Notes under the pieces: generated by a model
The model's input: only the letters and a program-made list of their open reading frames with translations
Database searches by the model: none
Told to the model about the DNA's origin: nothing
In this document: positions 43,954-51,592 of the stretch, piece after piece
Position numbering within the stretch: the stretch's first letter is position 1
Layout of the letters: each line of letters opens with the position of its first letter
Position numbers and translations under genes: made by a program
DNA from: Umbribacter vaginalis
GTDB taxonomy: Bacteria; Actinomycetota; Coriobacteriia; Coriobacteriales; Eggerthellaceae
Length of the DNA: 64,000 nucleotides
Assembly (NCBI GenBank): GCA_001552935.1
Contig: KQ959685.1
Location: 1-64,000, forward strand
Direction: 5' to 3'

Positions 43954-44760
43954 CTACACCAGACAATAGCCAATACCGCGATGCGTCACAATTGCTCCCT
44001 GCGCTCCGATGCGATCGAGTATCTGGCGAACGTGGCTGATATTAACCGTTAGCGTGTTGTCGTCGATGAACTCGTCGGTTTGCCACAGCTCCTCTTGTAT
44101 GCGCTGACGTGGGACAACAACCCCTGCATTGCGCATCAGTAAGGCAAGAATTTTCATCTCGTTTTTGGTGAGCGTTGCCGTAGAACACGCCGCGTTGCGC
44201 TCGGACGTGTTGGCGGCGGATGCCGATGCCAACTCCGAAGCGCCACCGTTCGCAGATGTCAATGCCGAAGTGGCAGAGAGCGCAGTTGGGCTGGTCACGG
44301 GCGCGTTTTCATGATGCGAAATAGTGCAGGTACTTAAATTCAACACCAGCGATTTATGACGCAGAATCGATGAAGTACCTGATGAATTGGCATACACGCG
44401 ATTTAAGACGCGTTCGATACGCGCAAGCAACAACTGCGGATTGTAAGGTTTGGCAACAAAATCATCCGCCCCCATCGTAAGCAACATGAGCTCGTCAAGT
44501 TGAGAGTTTCTGCTGGTAACCACAATAATAGGTACGCTCGACTTTTCGCGCAGGGCACGGCAGAGCACCTGCCCATCAACACCAGGAAGCCCTAAGTCAA
44601 GCAGCAATAAATGCGGTTGCTGTGCAAAAATTTCATCGAGCGCCGCATCCAAGCTATGCAACGCGCGCACTACATACGCCTGATAACCTTGCGAAACAAG
44701 CAAATGCTGCAACTGAAACGCAACTTCTGAATTGTCCTCAACGATGCACAGCTTATACAT
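43954..44760 (-). CDS. BceR-type response regulator with a low-complexity insertion
   Basis: A 268-residue OmpR-family regulator. The ATG at 44760 (MYKLCIVEDN) is chosen because the receiver domain begins there. Asp55 in LLLLDLGLPG is the phosphorylation site and Lys104 is in DDFVAKPY. The winged-helix domain starts at about 130, but residues about 152-195 are an Ala/Ser/Thr/Asn-rich insert between the small beta sheet (LNLSTCTISHHE) and the first helix (LTKNEMKILALLM); the domain then continues normally to GIGYCLV. Typical relatives are about 225 residues long, so the insert accounts for the excess. It probably activates the transporter genes downstream. A 205-bp gap separates it from the kinase gene. 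Confidence 0.9.
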   Translation of the reverse strand: MYKLCIVEDNSEVAFQLQHLLVSQGYQAYVVRALHSLDAALDEIFAQQPHLLLLDLGLPGVDGQVLCRALREKSSVPIIVVTSRNSQLDELMLLTMGADDFVAKPYNPQLLLARIERVLNRVYANSSGTSSILRHKSLVLNLSTCTISHHENAPVTSPTALSATSALTSANGGASELASASAANTSERNAACSTATLTKNEMKILALLMRNAGVVVPRQRIQEELWQTDEFIDDNTLTVNISHVRQILDRIGAQGAIVTHRGIGYCLV

Positions 44761-45101
44761 AACACCACCGTTCAACAGGGAATTTGCCGTTCGCGTACGA
44801 AACGTCTTCGCGACCAGCGCATAAAAGTATCGACATACGCACTTATATGTGGGAGTATACAGGTACGAATGATAAACGCGCAAGGTCAAATTCCCCACGG
44901 GAACGCAAGCGAGCAGCGCCGTTGGTGGCGGGTTTGGATGCGGAACGCGTGCGAGCAGCGTGGTTGTATGCGCGCGAGCATGGAATAAGCGCGAGCAACA
45001 TGAACGTTCCCCCAGTTCACCGCATCAATCAGCCATGAGGCATGCCTCAGCAAAAAACGTGAGCCTTGATACGCGCGTTTCACCAGCAAAAGGGATATGC
45101 A
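44761..45101. other. Divergent promoter region between regulator and MocR genes
   Basis: No gene is supported. It contains a pair of about 20-bp repeats (GGAACGCAAGCGAGCAGCG near 44900 and GGAACGCGTGCGAGCAGCG near 44942, 42 bp apart) and, close to the MocR start, AAAAGGGA at about 45088. Confidence 0.5.
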
Positions 45102-46736
45102 GTGCTAACGTACGACTTACATAACGCAGGCAAACTGCCCTTATACGAATACTTGTACCACTGTATCCGCCGCGACATTGCGCACGGCGTGCTTCCTGCG
45201 CACACGCGCCTTCCCGGAAAGCGCCGTTTAGCTGCGAATTTGGGCGTGAGCGTGAACACGGTGCAGCGCGCGCTTGAGCTGTTGCTTGCGGAAGGCTTCG
45301 TCTATTCCTCAGAGCGCAAAGGGTATTTTGTAGAGGCGCTCGATTACCACATAAAGCCTGATATACGCGGGGAACATGACGCACTTGACGCATATGACGC
45401 ATTGGCTACACGCGACGCACGAGCCGCACGCAACGCAACGAAGCTGACACCTCTGGAAGCGCACACGCACGCGTCATCGCAGGTAGCAGCACAAACAGCG
45501 CAACGGGCACAAACAACAGACAAACCGCTCGCAACCGCACTCCACACGCCGCACACAGCCGCGTGTGCACCCGCGCTCCACACACCGCGCGAAACGCCAC
45601 GCGCAACGACGCACGCACCCGTTCCACACAAGCAGCAACAGCAGCAAAAAACCAGCTTGGAACTGTTCCCCGTAAGCGTTTGGCACAAATGCATGCGCGA
45701 GGCGCTTATGCTTCCGAACAATAAATTGCTGCAAGCGCTTCCCTTCAAGGGCCTGCTTGCGCTGCGAGAAGCGCTGGCACGTTCGCTGTATGAAACGCGC
45801 GCGCTAAGCGTATCGCCGCACAATATCGTCATCGGCGCGGGCAGCGAATTGCAGTTTGACCAGCTGTTATGGGTTCTTGGAGCAAACACGCGCCTGGTGT
45901 TTCAAAAGCCGGGCTACACCAAACTTGCCGCCATTGCGCGCGGGCGCGGCGTGTCGTGGGAAGGTATCGAGGCGCGAGAAAATGCGCTTGACATCGAGCA
46001 ACTGGAACGCATGCACGCAAACGCGGTGCGCGTAACGCCCGCCAATTTGTTCCCCAGCGGTGCCGTGATGCCCATCAAGGAGAGAATTAAGCTGTTCAAC
46101 TGGGCAAATAAGCAGCCATCACGCATCATTATCGAAGACGACTACGACAGTGAACTGCGTTACGGCTCAAAACCCTTTGCGCCGCTGTTTGCCGAAGATG
46201 TGCGCGGGCGCGTGGTGTACATGAACACGTTCAGCAAAACGCTGGCGCCGTCGTTTCGCATTAGCTATATGATTTTGCCTGATGATTTGCTTAAACGCTA
46301 CGAATGCTTATTTGCGGAATTTTCCAGCACAGTGTCGAGTTTCGAGCAATATGCTCTGGCGCGCTTCATTGAACAGGGGTTTTTCGAACGCCACGTGTTT
46401 CGCCTGCGCAAATACTATCGCAAAGTGTACGAGCAATGGGAATACGCGTTGCATCACTCGGCGTTGGCGAGCGTCATGCGCGTTGAACCGTGTGAAGCAG
46501 GAACGCATCTGCTGGTACGCATCCATACAAAACAGCAGGTAGAAAATGCAAAACTGCACGCGCGAAGCTACGGCGTGCCACTTGTTTTTCTGGAAGACTA
46601 CATGGCAGATGAGCGCGGCGCAAGCTCTGACGCAAACGGATATTGCAACATTGTGATTAACTTTGCAAGCATCCCAACACAAGGGATACAAAATTACATT
46701 TCCGCACTTGAGCAGATATTTTTGCACACTACGTAA
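45102..46736 (+). CDS. MocR-type regulator (GntR domain fused to aminotransferase-like domain)
   Basis: A protein of about 544 residues. The GTG at 45102 has AAAAGGGA 7 bp before it. The N-terminal GntR winged helix (about 10-80) has LPLYEYLYHCIRRDIAHGVL and VSVNTVQRALELLLAEG. A linker of about 100 residues (82-185), rich in Ala, Thr, His and Gln, is far longer than the usual 20-60. The C-terminal domain is a fold-type I aminotransferase fold: IIEDDYDSELRY, then NTFSKTLAPSFRISYM, whose Lys should bind pyridoxal phosphate. MocR proteins regulate vitamin B6, GABA or other amine genes; no such target is adjacent, so the regulated pathway is unknown. Confidence 0.88.
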   Translation: MLTYDLHNAGKLPLYEYLYHCIRRDIAHGVLPAHTRLPGKRRLAANLGVSVNTVQRALELLLAEGFVYSSERKGYFVEALDYHIKPDIRGEHDALDAYDALATRDARAARNATKLTPLEAHTHASSQVAAQTAQRAQTTDKPLATALHTPHTAACAPALHTPRETPRATTHAPVPHKQQQQQKTSLELFPVSVWHKCMREALMLPNNKLLQALPFKGLLALREALARSLYETRALSVSPHNIVIGAGSELQFDQLLWVLGANTRLVFQKPGYTKLAAIARGRGVSWEGIEARENALDIEQLERMHANAVRVTPANLFPSGAVMPIKERIKLFNWANKQPSRIIIEDDYDSELRYGSKPFAPLFAEDVRGRVVYMNTFSKTLAPSFRISYMILPDDLLKRYECLFAEFSSTVSSFEQYALARFIEQGFFERHVFRLRKYYRKVYEQWEYALHHSALASVMRVEPCEAGTHLLVRIHTKQQVENAKLHARSYGVPLVFLEDYMADERGASSDANGYCNIVINFASIPTQGIQNYISALEQIFLHTT

Positions 46737-47425
46737 GGCGCGTGTGTTGCATATGTCGTGCAACGTGCAGCGTGCATGAGGCTTCATTTTAGCGGAATAA
46801 TACTGGCAATAACGGAATATCATGTAGCATGTAGCGGAACAATACGCAGAAACGAGAACGAAAATACGTGTAGCATCACACGCAAGGTACGAAACATCCA
46901 CGAAAAGCAAACGAAAAGCAAACGAAAACAAACGCAAAAGCAAACGCAAATTTTTACGTCACCATGCAAATTACCTGCGAAAACGAGCATGGCACGCACT
47001 GCAAACAAGCGAACAGCAAACGAAAACAAACGCAAAAGCAAACGTATTCTTTTTCGTTTTTTTTTGGCAAAAATAAAACGCTGAAACTACTTGGGCAGCT
47101 TACAGAAAAAGGCTACATCACTAAATTTGGAAATGGACGCGGAACAAGGTATAAGCGTAATGCCTGATGGTAACGCTAGTATGCAAGAACGGGGCGCGAA
47201 ATAGAAACACCGCGCCTTTTAGCAACCTTATCCCTCATCGCTATGCTGCGTCCAATCGCAATACCGCATTCAATGGAAACATAAAACCAGCTAGGAACGC
47301 ATCCCATAGTAACGATGCTGTGTATAAGAGCGATACCGTTACACGCACGAGCAACATTGTTCCTGATAGTAACGCTGTACCCATGCGCGGCACTGTGTCC
47401 ACTGCGTCCAATCGCAACGCTGCGT
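46737..47425. repeat. Repeat-rich gap with a gene remnant
   Basis: An A-rich array of GCAAACGAAAA/CAAACGCAAAA units runs from about 46905 to 47043, including a long direct repeat near 46917 and 47015. A winged-helix gene remnant lies at 47075-47167. Beyond it, degenerate repeats of GTCCAATCGCAA/AGTAACGCTG fill about 47240-47440. A dyad (CGCTGCGT 47418-47425 / ACGCAGCG 47443-47450) overlaps the hypD stop. Confidence 0.6.
47075..47167 (+). pseudogene. C-terminal remnant of a winged-helix protein
   Basis: Thirty codons ending at a TGA encode KTLKLLGQLTEKGYITKFG then NGRGTRYKRNA. This is the typical C-terminus of AAA_4/AlbA-2-type ATP-binding or Fic-like proteins, whose final winged helix reads like 'L..LVE.G.I...G.GRGT.Y'. 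Everything upstream is A-rich repeat sequence, so only the tail of the gene survives. Confidence 0.6.
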
Positions 47426-48556
47426 CTAATAGTAGCGATAATACGCAGCGCAACTGCCTTCGCTGGAAACCATGCACGGACCAACAGGATTTTCCGGCGT
47501 GCACAGGCGTCTAAAATGCGGACACTGATTAGGTGCCATAATACCGCGTAACACATCGCCGCAGCGGCACCCGTGCGGATTTTGCGTGGGTTCAACATCA
47601 GGATGAAAGCGCTTCAATGCATCGAAAGCCGCGTACTTTTCGCGCAACTTATAGCCCGAACCAGGAATAGGTCCTAGTCCACGCCACGTTGACGTGCAGG
47701 TTTCAAACACTTCGTCAATCGCAGCACGCGCAACAGGATTTCCCTCAGGCATAACGCCACGCGCATACGCAATTTCGATAGACGCCGTTTTATCGTGCAG
47801 CTGCTTCATGATCATGGCAATGCCTTGCAGCATGTCAACAGGCTCGAACCCTGTAATAACGCCAGGAATGCCGTATTTCTTCGCAAGGAACTGATACGGC
47901 TGCGCACCGATGATCGTGCTTACATGACCAGGCAAAATAAGTGCCGACACCTTCAGGCGCGGGTCGGAGATAATCGCTTCAAGCGCGCCGGGCATGTTCT
48001 TATGAGCGGCAAATACGCTGAAGTTTTTCAGTTTCATGTCGGCGGCGCGTTTCACGGCCATTGCAACAAGCGGTGTGGTAGTTTCAAAACCAACACCCAC
48101 GAAAACAATCTGTCTATCAGGATTTTTACGAGCAAGCGTAAGCGCGTCAAGCGGCGAATACACAATGCGAACCGACTTGCCCTTCGCTTGTTCTTTCAAC
48201 AAACTTGACGTTGAACCAGGTACACGTGTCATATCGCCAAAGGTAGCAATTGTCACTTCTGGTATACGCGCAAGCGCAATAACAGTATCGATGTCTTTAT
48301 TAGCGGTAACACATACTGGACACCCTGGTCCAGACGCCAAGCGAATACCTTTCGGCATAAGATCACGAATGCCGTTACGCGCGATGGATACGGTATGCGT
48401 TCCACATACTTCCATCAGCACAGCCTCAGGTGGCGCATAATAACGAATAATCTCAAGCTCTTTTTTTGCAAGCTGCGGATTCTTAAACTGCGCCAGTTCA
48501 CTTTCCATCGAAAGTTGCTGAACAGGCTGTATTTTCGGTTCAACCAAAATGCTCAT
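47426..48556 (-). CDS. hypD: Hydrogenase maturation protein HypD
   Basis: A 376-residue HypD, the iron-sulfur scaffold that, with HypC, receives cyanide from HypE/HypF and assembles the Fe(CN)2CO unit of [NiFe] hydrogenases. Conserved elements: MEVCGTHTVSIARNGI, ASGPGCPVCVT, FVGVGFETTTP, LILPGHVSTIIG, GFEPVDMLQGI, and the C-terminal cysteine cluster (GCRCGDVLRGI ... CPHF ... C). The ATG overlaps the last base of the hypC stop (TAATG). The length is normal. No hydrogenase structural genes, hypE, hypA or hypB lie in the window. Confidence 0.97.
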   Translation of the reverse strand: MSILVEPKIQPVQQLSMESELAQFKNPQLAKKELEIIRYYAPPEAVLMEVCGTHTVSIARNGIRDLMPKGIRLASGPGCPVCVTANKDIDTVIALARIPEVTIATFGDMTRVPGSTSSLLKEQAKGKSVRIVYSPLDALTLARKNPDRQIVFVGVGFETTTPLVAMAVKRAADMKLKNFSVFAAHKNMPGALEAIISDPRLKVSALILPGHVSTIIGAQPYQFLAKKYGIPGVITGFEPVDMLQGIAMIMKQLHDKTASIEIAYARGVMPEGNPVARAAIDEVFETCTSTWRGLGPIPGSGYKLREKYAAFDALKRFHPDVEPTQNPHGCRCGDVLRGIMAPNQCPHFRRLCTPENPVGPCMVSSEGSCAAYYRYY

Positions 48557-48816
48557 TACAGCGCCACCCCTGACGCACTCATAAGCTCTTCAGTATCAAC
48601 CACATCGCCCATTTCTTGAATAACTGCCAAAGTTTCACGCGCATACTGCTCATCGACAATCTCGATGGCAAAGCCTGCATGTACTAACACATAATCGCCC
48701 TGATGAGCGCTTGGTGTTAAATCAAGCGAAATTTCGCGCGTAGTACCCATAATGGAAACTTGCGCCATGTGATCATCTAGAAGTTCTAGAATCTTTGCTG
48801 GAATTGCTAAGCACAT
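48556..48816 (-). CDS. hypC: Hydrogenase maturation chaperone HypC
   Basis: An 86-residue HypC/HupF chaperone. It starts MCLAIPAKILELL, with the invariant Cys2 that binds the iron centre; VLVHAGFAIEIVDEQYA is the second family motif. GGGAGGGGG lies before this ATG, so the longer upstream frame is rejected. It shuttles the cyanated iron from HypD to the hydrogenase large subunit. It sits between hypF (49 bp gap) and hypD (1 bp overlap). Confidence 0.96.
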   Translation of the reverse strand: MCLAIPAKILELLDDHMAQVSIMGTTREISLDLTPSAHQGDYVLVHAGFAIEIVDEQYARETLAVIQEMGDVVDTEELMSASGVAL

Positions 48817-48865
48817 AATTAAGCCCCCTCCCGGCGAGTGCAAACGTGCTGCAACTATGTTTGTA

Positions 48866-51574
48866 TTACCACTTCTGTTTACGTAATGCAACAACCGCCT
48901 GTCCAAATGAAATACAGCCGTCATTTGGTGGAAGATTTGCATTAAGCGCAACCGTAAGCCCTGCATTATTGAGATATTCAACCAGGTATTCCACCAGAAA
49001 GCGATTCATAAACACGCCACCTGATAACGCCACTGTTGAAAGCTGATACACATTTGCTACCATACGTGCAATCAGCACACTTACCTCAAGAAGCGCCGTG
49101 TGGAAACGCGTTGCGATAACGGAAAGCTCAACCCCAGCTTCCATATCGTCGAGCAAAGCACGAAATGCAGGAGCAGCATCGATTACCACAACCGAGGTAT
49201 CCTGCGCGGTTGCTTGCGCTGAAGCGGTATTTTTTACTACTTCCATACGATACCGCTTATCGAAATCAGGTTCAAGGGTACCGCGTGCAGCGTCAAACAA
49301 AATAGCTGGCTCGCCCTCATACGAGGGGTGGCAACAAACTCCTGTTATCGCAGCTGCAGCGTCAAAAAGCCGTCCAACTGATGACGTATACGGACAGTTG
49401 ATGTCTTTCTCTATCATTTCTGCACAAATGCGCGATTGCGCACCCATCGCTTGCACGATGCGCTTGGCTGCTGGATGTTCAAGCAAGTCAAATGCCCACA
49501 ATACACCATAGGCACAGCGCAGCGGTTCGCGAATGGCCTTGGCGCCACCAGGCAGCGGAACGTACGCGAAGTTGGCAAAGCGCTCGAAGGCCTGCTGTGT
49601 TGCTACCAAAATTTCGCCACCCCAAATGCGGCCATCGGTACCGTAGCCTGTACCGTCGTACGCGATGCCGCACACCGCGTGCGTGATGTTGTGTTCTCCC
49701 AGTACAGAGGCTATATGCGCGTGGTGATGCTGAACCTCAACAAGCGGAAGCTGGCTTGCGCGGTGTTCATCGCGCGCCCATTTCGAGGGAAGATACTCGG
49801 GGTGTTTGTCGCAGGCGAAAGCGGTGGGGTGCATGGAAAATAGCTGTTCATAGCGCGAAGAAGCCGCAAGCCATGAATCGTATGTTGCTGCGTTTTCAAC
49901 ATCTCCAATGTGCTGCGATACGAATGCGCGCGTGCCGCTAACCAATGTGATGGTGTTTTTCTGCTCAGCTCCCAGCGCCAAGAGTGTTTCGTTGGCGTGA
50001 TGCTCGTGTTTAAGAGAAAGGGGCAGTGGCGCGTACCCGCGTGCGCGGCGGATGAACTGCACGGCGGTGGTTGTTTGCGCTGGTGAATAGGCAGATTGCG
50101 CGGGTTCTGGTTCGGGAACAGGCGCAGGCGCGGTGGCGTTGGCGATTGCGGGCTCGGGTTTGGCGGACACGGACGCAGGCGCAGTGGCGTTTGCGGTTGC
50201 GGGTTCGGAAACAGGCGCAGTTGACGCACGCGACGCCGTTTCTTCTTCTGCATTGGGAAGCGAAGCAGCTTCCTCCCCTTCATCGGCAATCGATGCCGCA
50301 GACCCCGTGGACGCCGCAGACGCAGTGACTGTGGGGGCACATTCAGAGGGTGTGACGTGCGTAAACGATAAAACGCGCACCACCGAATCGTCAATACGAA
50401 CGCGAATGTCACGATTGTTGCTCACAAACGCATCAGCAATGACTCCAAGTTCGCGCAATGCTTCTTCATCGGTAATAACAAGCGGATTATTGTGCACATT
50501 TCCCGACGTCATAACCAACATATCACGCCCCGATACCGCACAAAAATCATGCAGCAGCAAATGGTGAAGTGGTGTTTGCGGAAGCATAACACCCAGTTCA
50601 GGCAATGCATCGGCAAGTCCTTGAGCAAATTGCACGTGCGGCTTTTTTTTCAGAAGCACAATAGGGCGCGCCGGCGACAAAAGCACTTTCGCCTCTTCAG
50701 CGCTTACGTCGCACACACGCTGAACGCTTTCAAGCGACGGCATCATCACCGCAAATGCTTTCCCCTTGCGATGTTTACGCGCACGCAAAGTTGCAAGAGC
50801 ACGTGCATTCAACGCATCAACTGCCAAATGAAAGCCACCTAAACCCTTAACAGCTACAATACCGCCCGCAGCAAGCAGCTGCACAGCACGTGCAAGAATA
50901 GCGTCGCTTTCTTCGCGCGTTGTTCCCCAACTCCAGGAAACGGATGCACTGGTGGTGGGCTCATGTGCGGAAGATGATGCGGAAGTGACGCGAGGCACTT
51001 CATACCAACTGATATGCGGCCCACACTCGAAGCATGCGTTTGGCTGCGCATGAAAGCGCCTGTCAAGAGGGTTTTCGTACTCATACTCGCACGCATCACA
51101 CAGCGGAAACACCTTCATCGAGGTATTCGGCCTGTCGTAAGGCAGCTTCTCAATAATGGTATAACGCGGCCCGCAATTGGTGCAGTTAATAAAGGGGTAG
51201 CGATAGCGCCTGTTCATAGGGTCAAACAACTCACGCGTGCAATCGTCACACGTTGCAAGATCAGGTGAAACAAGTGTCGTTTCACGTGCGTCTTCTTTAT
51301 CGGAATGACGAATCTCAAAGCTCGTAAAATGCTGAAGCGCACACGGCTCGATAGTAATATGTTGCACCAAAGCCGCAGGTGGCGCTTCATTTGCAATCGC
51401 TAGCACGAACGCATCAAGATGCTCAGCACTTCCCTCACAGTGAATCGTCACGCCATCAATCGCGTTCAAAACCCAACCTGTAAGTTGGTAGGTGTGTGCA
51501 AGGCGATAAATAAATGGTCGAAAACCGACACCTTGTACCACTCCTGTTACTTTAACGCGCTGTGCCTCGATCAT
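48866..51574 (-). CDS. hypF: Carbamoyltransferase HypF with a large loop insertion
   Basis: A 902-residue HypF (usual length about 750), which converts carbamoyl phosphate to the thiocarbamate that supplies cyanide ligands of [NiFe] hydrogenase. Domains: acylphosphatase-like (1-90, GVVQGVGFRPFIYRLA); two zinc fingers (about 109-186, CDDC, CTNCGPRY, CDAC, CFECGPH); YrdC-like (about 225-400, KGLGGFHLAVDA, KHRKGKAFAVM, MTSGNVHNNPL); and the Kae1-like C-terminal domain (about 525-900, VQHHHAHIASVLGEH, GIAYDGTGYGTDG, ALSGGVFMNR). Residues about 404-505 are an Ala/Pro/Thr/Glu-rich repetitive insert between VVRVLSF and FIRRARGYAP, normally a few residues. A smaller insert lies at about 193-222. Upstream is the pgi-like gene, 18 bp away. 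Confidence 0.96.
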   Translation of the reverse strand: MIEAQRVKVTGVVQGVGFRPFIYRLAHTYQLTGWVLNAIDGVTIHCEGSAEHLDAFVLAIANEAPPAALVQHITIEPCALQHFTSFEIRHSDKEDARETTLVSPDLATCDDCTRELFDPMNRRYRYPFINCTNCGPRYTIIEKLPYDRPNTSMKVFPLCDACEYEYENPLDRRFHAQPNACFECGPHISWYEVPRVTSASSSAHEPTTSASVSWSWGTTREESDAILARAVQLLAAGGIVAVKGLGGFHLAVDALNARALATLRARKHRKGKAFAVMMPSLESVQRVCDVSAEEAKVLLSPARPIVLLKKKPHVQFAQGLADALPELGVMLPQTPLHHLLLHDFCAVSGRDMLVMTSGNVHNNPLVITDEEALRELGVIADAFVSNNRDIRVRIDDSVVRVLSFTHVTPSECAPTVTASAASTGSAASIADEGEEAASLPNAEEETASRASTAPVSEPATANATAPASVSAKPEPAIANATAPAPVPEPEPAQSAYSPAQTTTAVQFIRRARGYAPLPLSLKHEHHANETLLALGAEQKNTITLVSGTRAFVSQHIGDVENAATYDSWLAASSRYEQLFSMHPTAFACDKHPEYLPSKWARDEHRASQLPLVEVQHHHAHIASVLGEHNITHAVCGIAYDGTGYGTDGRIWGGEILVATQQAFERFANFAYVPLPGGAKAIREPLRCAYGVLWAFDLLEHPAAKRIVQAMGAQSRICAEMIEKDINCPYTSSVGRLFDAAAAITGVCCHPSYEGEPAILFDAARGTLEPDFDKRYRMEVVKNTASAQATAQDTSVVVIDAAPAFRALLDDMEAGVELSVIATRFHTALLEVSVLIARMVANVYQLSTVALSGGVFMNRFLVEYLVEYLNNAGLTVALNANLPPNDGCISFGQAVVALRKQKW
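50060..50365 (-). repeat. Repetitive coding insertion in hypF
   Basis: About 100 codons of low-complexity sequence. It includes two copies of an approximately 57-bp unit that encode EPATANATAPASVSAKP and EPAIANATAPAPVPEPE, and the frame is kept throughout. Confidence 0.8.
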
Positions 51575-51592
51575 AAAAACCCCACTACATGC

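Noticed and set aside
45344-45889. 181-codon minus-strand frame within the MocR gene
   Set aside because: It mirrors the Ala/Thr-rich linker on the other strand; no start signal or domain.
48817-48981. N-terminal extension of HypC
   Set aside because: HypC must begin Met-Cys because Cys2 is functional; that start has its own strong ribosome site.
49711-50412. 233-codon frame antisense within hypF
   Set aside because: It exists only because of the low-complexity insert; the translation is Arg/Pro/Leu-rich with no family features.
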